Shown: one piece after another, positions 53,201-64,000 of the stretch
How the letters are laid out: every line of letters begins with the position of its first letter
Position numbering within the stretch: the stretch's first letter is position 1
IMG/VR virus record: IMGVR_UViG_3300046171_000173
Span: 1 to 64,000 of that record
Source: a virus
Direction: 5' to 3' (one strand)
DNA: 64,000 nt
Program-made: the position numbers and the translations under genes
Notes under the pieces: generated by a model
The model's input: the letters and a program-made list of their open reading frames with translations, nothing else
Told to the model about the DNA's origin: nothing
The model's database searches: none

Positions 53201-56200
53201 GATTTGGTTGGCATGTTCTAAATGAAATTAATCTATTTGTGCCCTCAAAACCTTCTACAGTTTCATTAATCTGGAATACACCAGAATTCATTGTAATTTC
53301 AATTAGTTTAGGAATAATATCTAATCCACTTGAACTATCGAAGAAAGGATAAAATCTTGTATTTGATTTGATACTTGATGCATTAAATCCAACATTTCGT
53401 GAACGAATATGTGTATCTGGTTCACTACTTACAAGAACTTGTGATGTGAATGTGTCTGCTCTATCACCAAATACAGTTCTTGTTCCATCACTTAATATTA
53501 TATTTCTTGTCCATGTATCTGCACTTGGATTTAGCACCACACCACCCTTAAATACAATCTGAGCAAATGGGTTTACATTTTCAACTCTTGATGCTAATGG
53601 TTGATTTAATAGTATATCTTCTTCATAATCTAGTGTAATTAGATCACCAGTCTTTTTAACTCCTGAGTCTAATAAAGTTAAATCTGAAGAAAAATCAGCA
53701 GTTGTTGAGTCAATTGATGGATCTAAGGCTAATTCTGGTTTAACTGAGTAAAAATCAGTTGGTACAATCAACTCTTCTTTTGCAGAATCAACATCTGATT
53801 TGCAATCAGGGTTTGCTAAATCAAATAATGAATTATTTTTAAAGTCATCTACGAAGAATCCAGACTTAAATCTTGATAGTCCATCAGCATCTTGAACTTG
53901 GAATGTTTTTGTATCAAGTTCCAATAAACTTAATGATGTTATTTCTTCTAAGTTAGAAACTCTATCTTCAATTTTACCAATATCTCTCATGGTAAATCTA
54001 CGATTATCAACTACTGTAATTACAACATCATCTACATCATATAAGTATGCTGGCATTTCAATCGTTGCGACTGTCATACCTGTTTCAATATCTTCAGGAG
54101 TCACAGAATTTTCTGATGAAATACCTTTTATTATTTGAAATTCACCTTTAGTATATGCTTGATTAATATTAGCAGATGGATCAAGTATTAACTTATCAGT
54201 TCTTGGAAGATAGAAACTATAACCAATCTTTGATGCCTCATTTGGAGTAACAACTAATGTCGGATTGACACCTGCAGATGAGAAGTTTCTGTTTGTAAAA
54301 TCAAATGGTGATGAAGTTGTAGCAGTAAACTCTGCAACTCTTGGTCTGAAATCTAAAGTATCAGTGGCCCTAATACCATTACCTAATATTGGAATATCTT
54401 TTGAATATCTTTCTTCATCATAAGATCCAACTGTATAAACATCACCAGTATCATTTGATGGTACACTGTAATGATTAACGACAACTGTAAGTCTACGATT
54501 TGGAACTCTTTCACCAGCATTTCTTACGATTCTTGAATAGTCATAGAAACTCTGTCTTTGGCCTTTATCTAGTGTATAACTTGAGGTTACATCTAAGTAA
54601 GATCCTTCTGTAATTCCTTGTAAGTTTGTAATAATATTTGATTCTTCAAATGTAACTGTTTCTCCAACTCTAAATTTATTTTGAGTTAAATATGCGATCT
54701 CCACAATTGTTGCAGAAACACGATCAGTAATCTGTGCAATCGCACCACTTGTTGATCCAATTATTTTCTCCCCTAATACTGACGCTGTATTAAGTGCCAA
54801 TCCACTTACAAATACAAGACGATCTAAAACAGGGTTGATTGTTGTAAGAGATTCAAAAACACCAACAACATTCACAACATCAGGAATATTGAGTGATATA
54901 ACCTTATCTTCAACTCTTAATCCAAATGCTGTTGTATTTTCTGTAAGACCATTTGCTGTTGATATTCCAGAATTTGTTAAAGTTACATTTATTTTTTTAC
55001 TTCTATCAAATGATTTTTGTTTAATCTTAATATCATTCTTACGAACAGTTGCATTCACAGCAACATTGGTTGCTCCTGCTCCTACAAAATTAGATCCAGT
55101 TAATCCTTGAATTGTTAATGTCTGACCATTATTTGATATTGTAACTTGATCGGATGTTAAAGGTGCAATATCACCTGCCTTTCCATGAACTGAATATCTA
55201 TCTTCATCAAAAGTCTCAAATATTGCATTTGATGCAACACCAGTATCAGTAATATTTGCAGTGAATACACCAGTCGCACCAATGGCCACACCTGTAATTT
55301 GTGTTTTGACTGATAAATCTGAGTTAGTTAGTGATACATCTGAAACATTTTTATTCTCAAGTTGTGCAAATAATCCATTTCCTTCATCTTGTATTACTGG
55401 TATTGCTTTACGGACACCTGTTGGAGTATCAGCACCTAAAGTTGCTACATTGACTCCACTTACTGCTGTAGTTGCTGCTAGTGTGAAGTGATTTTAAATC
55501 TGCACTTATCGCAGTAATTCGATGTATTCTAGGGTCTGTATCAGTGGTTTTGCTATAAGTTATATGATCACCAACTTTTAGCGATCCAAATGTTTTGCCA
55601 GCACAAGTTAATACATTTGAACCACTGATGTTTATTTCATCTGAAGGAGATAATTCTCTAATTGGTGTTGACTTTAAAACTAAATCTGCACTAAAATCAT
55701 ATCCAAATCCTGCAAATAACCCATTTGTATTCCGATAAACTGATTTAATATCCTCAAGTCTATGTGCTGTGACTGTTTTAATACTTCGAGAAACTGTAGT
55801 AAGACCATTAATTTGTATCTGTTCTCCTACAATAAATGTTCCTGAAGTATCACTTAATGTAATAGTTGCACTGTTACCACCAGCAGATGTTGCAAAACCA
55901 GAAGCACCACTACTTAGACCCTCTACGAATGCAGTATCTGGTAATTCTGTGCTTGATACTGCAGTATTTAAAACTAGACTTGTAAATGTCTGAACATCAA
56001 AAAGATAAAGATCAAATTTAGTAGACGCACCAGAATATGCAGCATCAGTATTCTCAAATGCATAAATCTTTGCGGATCCTATCTTCTGTTCCACTGGCTA
56101 AAAGTTGCATTCGCAGTTGTCTTTTCTTTGATTTCTTAATGATATTGTATTATCAATATTAATTCCTAACTTTGGTGTACCATTACATTGTTAATTTGGA

Positions 56201-57394
56201 AATTTATTTCCAAACTTAAATGGTACAGAAGATAATTCTATTTCTTTCTTATCTCTTGGTTTTTCAATATCTAATATTGTACTTACAGGTCTCTCAATAT
56301 CATATCCTCTTACATATGCCTTTCCGGGAGATACTTTTAGTGCAAATAAATCATCAGTCGGTGTTGCACCTTGGTCAGTATTTTCTCCTGAATTAAATAC
56401 ACCTTCATTTGATATACCATCATTTAAGGATTCAGCAGGTTCTATTTTGAAGTTTCCAACTGAATAGTTACCAGATTCTTCGTATGTTCTCTTTGCAAAG
56501 TAATCTTTAATTAAATTATATTGTGTTTTATTTTGAACTTTCTTTAATTCACCGTCATCAAGACGCATGATTTCAATAAAATTCTTATCATTGTAGTCTG
56601 TTAGACCTTTTTTTGATAAAGTTGTAGATATTTTTAAACGATCTGCACCCGGAGCCGCAAAGTTTGAGAATCCTCTTGCATTATCATAGAGAGAATCATC
56701 ATCATTTGCAGTTACTAATTGTTCTTCGATGAATAATCCAACTCTGTATGATGGTGTATTTGTATAAGGGTCAAGAACTAACTTATCAGCTGATACATTT
56801 ACAAAATGTCCACGAATAAAGAAAACTCCATCGGCAATAGAAACTCTACATCCAGTTGCTGATGCGCCTATGTCAACTAAAGTTGCTACAGTATCTCCTG
56901 AATTAATTAAAGTATTTCCATATACAAGAGACTCTTGTATTAAAAGATTTTCACCATCTTCTAAAAATTTTGAGGTATTATCGTTTCCTGCATCAAGATA
57001 TTTTACAAAAAATGTTAAATCTGTAATTCCTGTAGCATCATTTGGTAATGAATAATCATCAATTAATATTTTGATACCAGTGCTTTGTCCTTCTAATATT
57101 TTTCCTTTTAATTGGTCAACATATAATGATACTGGAATACCTAAATGATTAGAATTTAACTTTATCGAAAAATATTCTGAATCATATTGACTATTTCCGG
57201 GAATCACCATTGATCCCTCTTTGAACATATGACTACCGAACGATTCAATCTGATCTTGTAAGATAGATTGTAAAGTTGTTAATTCCCTTGCCTGAACAGG
57301 CTTTACCCGGATTAAATAATACCTTATAAAAGTTACTATCCTTTGAAAAATCGTCGTAATATGGATTTATATTTAAATTAGTTTTCTGTGGCAT
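50208..57394 (-). CDS. Giant DUF4815 virion protein, frameshifted
   Basis: Starts MPQKTNLNINPYYDDFSKDS at 57394, four bases after gp8. An extra base near 57300 hides KAVQARELTTLQSILQDQIE and SFGSHMFKEGSMVIPGN. DUF4815 features follow: GVFFIRGHFVNVSADKLVLD, FALKVSPGKAYVRGYDIERP and LYLFDVQTFT. Further breaks near 56180, 56128, 56100 and 55485 join the last 1693-residue frame, which ends DLRVIALA. Corrected total about 2390 residues. Cyanophages carry this large tail/baseplate protein where T4 has 9 to 12. The frame from 55289 to 50208 is open, so translation of a giant product is supported. Confidence 0.8.
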
Positions 57395-57397
57395 TTT

Positions 57398-58960
57398 TTA
57401 GAATTCCAGAATGATTTTAACATCTTCTTTTTGTCTTGAGTTCCTAGTAATAGTCGCTCTATTGTCAATGTAAATTACATCACCCGACCCTTTATTTATC
57501 TCAGGTGTAGCAAGACCATTTGTGAAAGTCACTCCGAGTCCTACATTCTTTGAACTTACTGTGGTAATACCAAGACTGAATGTAGTTTCAATTGATCCAC
57601 TAAATCCACTTGGCCCTGAAACTTGGTTTGTTGATGATTCAAATCCAAGAACTTGACCTGCAGTTGAAATACCAACATAATCTGTCTGATCAGTTGAGTT
57701 TCCAAAATATAATGATCTATCTTGAATGTATTTCATCACCTTTGTTTCTGCATCAAATGATGCAACATAACCAACTGCTTTAAGTCCACTTCCCAAAGTT
57801 TGAGTAATTTTTTCACCAATTGATGGTGTTGTACCATTTGTTGATGTGAATTTAAATGCACTTAATGATGAATAAGAATCACCAAAGTAAATTGATGTAG
57901 TTCCGATTGATGTTGGATTTTTAACCAACTCAACTTGAGCAAATTTAGTAGTTAGTGGGAAATCTTTATTATCTCCACCAAACCTTGCGTATACTAATAC
58001 ACGATCAGTTCCTAGTTCTTCATATACATTATGTCCATGTCCCTTTGATGGAGGAATAATTGGTATTAGTTTTGCTTTTGTTGAGGCATTTGCATTAATT
58101 GAACCTAAGTCAACTAATCCATAACTATAACCTTTACCACCAGAAGATACAACTGCATTTGTTATTTTACCACTTACAACATCAACTACGACTTTACCAC
58201 CAGTACCATCCCCAAGAATACTAAACTCTTGTCCTAGTCCACCAGAGTATCCTTCACCTTGATTGTCAATATAGACTTTCTTAATTTGGTTATTGTTTGT
58301 ATCAGAATCTCCATTCTCTCTTACAGATTGAATTGAAGCATCATTTGTAGTCGTCCATTCATTTGGAACTGCAATAAAGTCAGTTGAGTCAAACTTTATA
58401 ATATCACTTGGTGAAACTGTAAATAAGTATTTCCAAATATATCCATCACCACTCTCACCAGCTTTAGATGGTTCTAAGTCTGTAAATGTCGGTACATCCT
58501 GAGATGCATTACCTGTTGTGTTGATACCTGAAGAACCATTGTCTATACAAACATAAACATTAAAGTTCTCATTCATTACATAGTATCTGGCATCATATAA
58601 ACGAGATGACTGTGTAATTGGAGATGGTGAACTTACACTATAATCATGACGATACATTTCATATCTTGTTCCCTGTGTCCAATTAACTCTACGAACTAAT
58701 CTTCTCACATTCTTACCAATTACTCTTTTTCCAAATAAACTGGTATCGCCAATATGATTGACACTATTAATATTATCTACTGGGTTTGGAGTTGCTGTAT
58801 CCCATGTGGATGTTCTACCAAAGCCAACAACTGTAGGATTTGGTAAACTAACTGACACATAAAATGAACTAGATGGATCAGTACCTCCTACCCCTGTAAC
58901 TGTATCAACAAAGTTACTTGCATTTAATATTCTAAACTGATCTGTTACAACTGCTGGCAT
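57398..58960 (-). CDS. 8: Baseplate wedge protein gp8
   Basis: Intact 520 residues. VTDQFRILNASNFVDTVTGV, VVGFGRTSTWD, NVRRLVRRVNWTQGTRYEMY, SGDGYIWKYLFTVSPSDIIK and the C-terminal VIYIDNRATITRNSRQKEDV with IILEF align block for block with T4 gp8 (VTSKFRTEKMLNFYNSIG, PGDGYVWEYLFEIPP, MIYMENRPPIIMAMDQTEEI). The extra 180 residues relative to T4 (334) are a GYS/GKGYSY-containing insert and a Gly/Thr-rich middle. Strong late promoter and AGGAAAA ribosome site upstream. Confidence 0.93.
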   Translation of the reverse strand: MPAVVTDQFRILNASNFVDTVTGVGGTDPSSSFYVSVSLPNPTVVGFGRTSTWDTATPNPVDNINSVNHIGDTSLFGKRVIGKNVRRLVRRVNWTQGTRYEMYRHDYSVSSPSPITQSSRLYDARYYVMNENFNVYVCIDNGSSGINTTGNASQDVPTFTDLEPSKAGESGDGYIWKYLFTVSPSDIIKFDSTDFIAVPNEWTTTNDASIQSVRENGDSDTNNNQIKKVYIDNQGEGYSGGLGQEFSILGDGTGGKVVVDVVSGKITNAVVSSGGKGYSYGLVDLGSINANASTKAKLIPIIPPSKGHGHNVYEELGTDRVLVYARFGGDNKDFPLTTKFAQVELVKNPTSIGTTSIYFGDSYSSLSAFKFTSTNGTTPSIGEKITQTLGSGLKAVGYVASFDAETKVMKYIQDRSLYFGNSTDQTDYVGISTAGQVLGFESSTNQVSGPSGFSGSIETTFSLGITTVSSKNVGLGVTFTNGLATPEINKGSGDVIYIDNRATITRNSRQKEDVKIILEF

Positions 58961-58978
58961 TTTATTGCTTTTTTCCTA

Positions 58979-58986
58979 TATTTATA
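58979..58986 (-). promoter_or_regulatory. T4-type late promoter upstream of gene 8
   Basis: Minus strand TATAAATATAGGAAAA, a perfect late box leading into a ribosome site 10 bases before the gp8 start region. Confidence 0.6.
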
Positions 58987-58996
58987 CTAGTTTTTA

Positions 58997-61900
58997 TCAT
59001 GTTAAGTTTTTGCGGAGTGCACCAGTGTCACGAAGACCAAAAACTCTTCGTTGCAATGTTGGGAAAGTACCTATTCCAACACCAGTTGTAAGACCCTACC
59101 GTATTACCGGTAACACCGATAGCAACTGGATTTGCTCTATTAAATACACCTCCTCCACCTGCATTAAATAGTCTTCCCCATGAGAATCGACCATTTACTC
59201 CACTGTTAATACCAACAGTCACACCCAATCCAGTTGTATTTCACACCCGAATGAACATTAACTAAAATTTCAGCAACAGTTGCATTTTTAGTAATTGACT
59301 TGAATCATGTATACATTATCTGCAAAAGAAGTTCCAATTCCAACAGTATCTGCATTTGCACCACTAGTATTTAATGAAGTTACTCCATTACCTACATGAG
59401 TATCAAATATGTATATTGGATATCCAGCAACTAAATCATTAAAGTTACCTGATGCTTTTTGTAATCCAATTCTCAATCCAAGAGTTGAAACACCTACAGT
59501 AACTGTTTCAATTGCAGTGACAATACCTGAGAATCCTTGTACATTTTTAATATTAGTAATACTTTCTTTTATTACATCTGGAGTTGGTGCTAAAACTTCA
59601 GGAACATTTGTATTTGTGTAACCAAATCCAACATTATTCATTGTTACTGATGCAATAGATCCATTTGTAATGTTTCCAGTTGCAACTGCAAATGTTGAAA
59701 CTCCTGCAACTGCAAATTGAGTTGCGGCCACTCCAACTGGTGCTGCTATTGAAATACTTGTTGTCGATCCCACATAACCACTACCACCACTTGACAACAG
59801 TAATTGCAGTAACTTGACCAGTATTTGAAACTGTTGCAGTTAATGCTGCAGCAACTGGTGATATATCATTCACGACTAATACACCAATATCATTAATTTG
59901 GAAACTAGTTGCAGAATTATCTTCTTCATAATCGAAGAATTTTGCATCATCGACAAATATACTAGTTCCTTCTGCAGTACCTGTACCCTAAATCTCCTAT
60001 CAATCTTGCAGTTGGATAAATTAAAGGTTCAATTGAATCTCTTGCTTTGGATATAATATTACCACCAATCACCTTATCAACTTTTTGTTTAGTCCAATTA
60101 AGTGGTTTGAAGTTAACTTCATCAATACCGACACCAGTATAGATTTCAGTTTCAAAAGTATCTGATGTTGTAATACCAACAATTGTTCGACTTGATTGTG
60201 CAATTGTACCAGATATTGCATTATTGCTTGTAATATCAACCACATCTCCAGTCTTAACACTTTCAACAACATCAACCACTATAGTATCAACACCAGATGT
60301 TCCTTTATAGAAGAAAATTGCGACATCATCACCAGCATCTGGAGGTGAAGTAAAGTTAAATGTTGTTCCACCTTCAAAGTCATAGTCAACACCGGGATGT
60401 TGAATAACACCATTTACAAATATCAATAATAGATTTTTCATGTCTATTAATGAAGAATCTGCACTATTTCTGTCTATTTCAAAACTCAATAGTTGTGAAT
60501 TAAGTCGTATTGGGAAACGAGTACGAACTCCATCCTGTAAAGTTGTAATTGGGTCAGTATAATCAAACTCACCAAAGTCCCATGATGCAAATTCATCTGT
60601 GAATATTTCATTAACTGTCAATTCAAAATCAGTGAGAACAGCACCACGAGCAGTAACTAATCCTACTGGTTTAATTTTATCTCCTTTCTTAAATCCAAAA
60701 CCATTTCTAGCAATCTTAAATGATGATACTGTGAATAATGTTGAACCTATTCCTGTAGTTGCATTTGCACTCACATCTACTGTGACTTTTAATCCCTGAC
60801 CAGTATCTGTAGTTGCACCAATACCAAGACGAGATATACCAGTAACTTCAAGACCCTCATAAGAAGGATCTGGAATATTTAATCTTGGATTTGTATAAGA
60901 TACACCTGCACCGGCAACAGTAAAGGCCAATGTTCCACCAGCACCAACTGTAGCGGTTATACTTGCTCCATTTCCTCCTCCACCACCTTGTCCTACAAAG
61001 ACAGTGATTCGTATTAGTTGTAACCTGATCTAATAACAGTTGCAACTACCAACAATTGGATCACCAGTAGAAGAACTTGGTGTTACTCCAGATCTTGGAT
61101 ATGGATGTAAACTAGAGAAATTATCTTTAGAGCATCTGAATACAATACCACCAGTATCAATACCAACATGATTACCGACTGATAAACCATGACCTGCAAT
61201 GGTAAGTTCTAAGAATCCAGTATGAGATGTGTAAACTGCATTTGTAGCAGTTTTAGAAGTACCATTGAATATATTTGCAGCACCTGCTTGAGTTTTAATT
61301 GATCCAATACCAGAACTTGCAAATACATGTTCATACGCAATATCAGTAATACCAATCGCAACTGTTCCTCTATAACCAGATCCATGAACATCAGTTGTTC
61401 CAATTCCAACACCAGTTATCTGACCATTATCATTCTTAACTGCAGTTACAGCAGCACCCTACTAATGGTGCAATACCTTCACCACCTGTTGATCCTAATG
61501 ATACAATTACTCCACCTCTTGGTAATTGATTTAAATTAACATCATGCCTGACTAAGAATTTTTTCTCCACTTGTTGAACTAATTCCAGTGAATAAAATAT
61601 TTGTAGCGGTTGTTCCTACACCAACAAAATCATAATTGTTTCCACTATTATTTGCTGTAGTTGGTTTTTGGAATATTCCATTTAATAAAACTACAGTACT
61701 ACCAGTTTGAATACCTGTTGTATTCACACCACTGACACTCATGTTATGTGTTGCACCTATTCCAGTAAATCCATCAGAAATATCATCAAAGATTCTATTA
61801 TTTGAATAATCATTTCTTAGATATACTCTTCCATTAAATTCTGATCTTGGGAACTCCTAAGTTAGATGCATTTCGACTTACATTATTTGTTCCTTTTGGA

Positions 61901-64000
61901 GCATCTGTAAAGAATACTTTACTATCCACAATATTAAATGATCCTGTAAACTTTCTAATTGCATCACTATCTGAGTGTGTTGCTGCAGTGCTACCCAATG
62001 ATCCTCTTTCAACACCAACTAAATTAATTGCACCACCACCTGATATTGGGCCAACTGATGTTGTACCAACACCAACAGATGTTATCTTCATTAATTCAGT
62101 TCCAACTTCAAGAATATCTCCCTCTGATAATGAAGAAATACCTGCAACACTAAAGATAGTTGAGGTTGATGATATATTTCCTCCAACATTATTTGAAACT
62201 GTAGTATTAACTGGTGTAAATGCTATTGGTGATTGAATTAAACCATCAATATCAATAACAGTTTTCTCAAGTTTCTTAGTCATCTCTAACTGATGAATAT
62301 TACCAGATCCTAATGATACAAAAGTAACACCTGTTCCAGCATTAGCATTTGACTTGCTAGTTGCTAATTTAAATGTATCTTTTGTAAGTCTAATCGCAAA
62401 TACATCTGTAGGAACATTTGTATTATGTGCAGTTGTCATTGCTGTTGCAGCCAACACCAACAAATGAACTCTTAGGTGTATACTTTAATTTTTCTGCAGT
62501 TCTAAAGAAGTGATCCGTGATTGTAAAGACACCAGTTGCTGCATTTAGTGTTGATGTATCAGTTGGTCTAAACTGTTTCGAGAAAATAGGTACATTATTA
62601 GACTTTAATTCAAACTCTTTCTTATTTGCTCTATCACCATTAACTGCATTGTATTGTCTTACTTTTACAGATTCTACGACTCTACCAAATGTTAAATCTG
62701 GAGGAACATTGAATATGTCAATATCTCTGTAGAATACTTCACTATATGCTTGCACTTCTACATCACTAAATCCACTATCAGGATTAAATCTTAAGTTAAA
62801 TTAGAACCTGAGAAACTAGCAGTAAATGTTCCAATACCTGCTGTGCTTCCAATTGAAATAAATGGGTAATGCACAGTAGATGTACTAGTTCCATCATGCA
62901 TTGCAATTACTTGATGCATCGCATGTGTTGTTCCTTTAGAAACTTTAACTATACTCTTGATTGCATTATATTTGTTTGAATCAACTCCAACTATAGTTGA
63001 TAGTGCACTGACTCTCTTATAATTTGATTGTAAATTAACAGATCTTTCAGATCCAGCAAGTTGTGTTGCATCTTTAAATCTATATGTTCCAGTTCCTGCG
63101 GTTGTTGTACCAAATCCAACAGCCTTTAGCACGAACATTAACTGTATTAATTCCAGTATTAGAATATTCTAATGATAATATATTTGATTGAAGATTTGAT
63201 GTAAATGTTCCTATAAAATTAGATGAGAAGTTTGCTATATCTCCACTGTCAACATAATATTCAGTAAAGTATGAATCAGTACCATCTGTTGTTACATAGA
63301 TATCGACTAGATTTTTCTCGTCTGTAGTTGTATCTTTAACCTCAACAGTTGCATAGAAAGCAGATGTAAGTCCGACAGGTGCTGAAACAATGTTAGTAGT
63401 TACCGCTGCACCAACATTTGTACTCACACCAACAAGATTTATGAAACCAACAGCCTGCGTACCAACACCTGATAGAGTACTGTTAAATTTATTTTCATAA
63501 ACTTTAATATCTAAATCATCATCAAATGGATTAGTTGGTGTTATTCTGAGTGTGGTGGTGCTTGTTGATGCATCAGTAAACCCAATCACATCTACTATCT
63601 TGTCAGTACCAATACCTAAACTGTTTTTCTCGAATGTGAATGTATCAGTTGAATCTTTAAATACTACAACTTCATCTATTCTAATTTCATTTGTACTAGG
63701 GTTTCTTGTTTGAATTACAAAATTACCATAATCTTCAGTTAGAGGTATATCGATTCTATTATTCTAAGTGCTTTCTGCATTTGAAAATTGTGAACTAATA
63801 TCATCAATAGAAATTACACGGTTAGTTCTACACTCAATATAACTTGCAAGTTTTTTGTTCTTAAATTTAATAAATTTAGATTTTGTATTATTTTCAAGTG
63901 TATCGGTATCAATTGATAAATCAAAATTATTAATAGTGTCAACTCTTTTTTCCGTAATTAAATCTCTTGATAACACTAAAGCAGAAATAGATGATATTCC
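58997..64000 (-). CDS. Giant gp7-like baseplate/virion protein, 5' end outside window, heavily frameshifted
   Basis: The frame is open at the window edge (ISSISALVLSRDLITEKR) and ends GLRDTGALRKNLT at 58997. Successive pieces read as one product: YFTEYYVDSGDIANFSSNF, DIDIFNVPPDLTFGRVVESV, then SDSAIRKFTGS-like, SYEGLEVTGISRLGIGATTD, FADEFASWDFGEFDYTD-like and GINSGVNGRFSWGRLFNAGG. About ten single-base breaks, several of them an extra G in AGG runs (for example near 61460, 59990 and 59093). Position just before gp8 is where T4 has gene 7. Rich in GxGY-type repeats. Identity as gp7 is positional, not by motif. Confidence 0.65.

Overview
This window is about 64 kb of an AT-rich T4-like marine cyanophage (cyanomyovirus). 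Every supported gene lies on the minus strand, so it is transcribed from position 64000 towards 1. The T4 core gene order is clear: gp7-like, gp8, gp13, gp14, gp15, gp16, gp17, gp18, gp19, gp20, gp67, gp21, gp22, gp23, then uvsY, uvsW, gp55, gp47, gp46, gp45, gp44, gp62, regA and gp43. A cyanobacterial host (low GC, so perhaps Prochlorococcus) is inferred from a PebS-type bilin reductase, a CobS-like ATPase, an hsp20, a DUF3110-like protein, a PsbN-like mini-protein and pyrE. No host gene is present, so the host is inference.

Layout on the minus strand, from high to low coordinates. Baseplate and tail: 64000-50000 holds a gp7-like giant protein, gp8, a DUF4815 giant protein and small proteins. 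Neck, terminase and tail: 50000-36400 holds fiber-like proteins, gp13-gp16, a Cys-motif mosaic protein with an embedded DUF192 domain, gp17, a zinc-ribbon orphan, gp18 and gp19. Head: 36400-30850 holds gp20, gp67, a small protein, gp21, gp22 and gp23, closed by a strong terminator. Accessory: 30800-28750 holds many very small genes, including two with capsid-targeting-like N-termini. Recombination and late transcription: 28760-21750 holds a tail-tube-like protein, uvsY, peptide deformylase, uvsW, an Sm-like protein, gp55, gp47 and gp46. Metabolic and chaperone-like: 21755-16040 holds an epimerase, a CobT-like VWA/metallopeptidase, CobS, PebS and a DUF3310-like protein. Replication: 16030-1 holds gp45, a small-gene cluster, a possible GIY-YIG protein, gp44, an inserted cargo block, gp62, regA, hsp20, an EndoVII-like nuclease and a partial gp43.

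The most unusual feature is a near-complete glycine decarboxylase (gcvP) placed between the two clamp-loader genes 44 and 62. With it sit pyrE, an Sm-like protein, the PsbN-like peptide, a DUF4338/DruA-like protein and a lysine-rich protein that starts like the T4 capsid-targeting sequence. Three genes in the window have that type of N-terminus and the prohead protease gp21 is also encoded, so a packaged-protein delivery system is a coherent hypothesis.

Important caveat: essential genes (43, 45, 17, 20, 21, 18, 15, the gp7-like gene, DUF4815, cobS, gcvP) are broken by single-base indels that restore a family-typical protein when corrected. This looks like residual long-read sequencing error rather than gene decay. 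I report such genes over their full span and name the breaks. Family names come from recognised motifs and synteny, without database searches.
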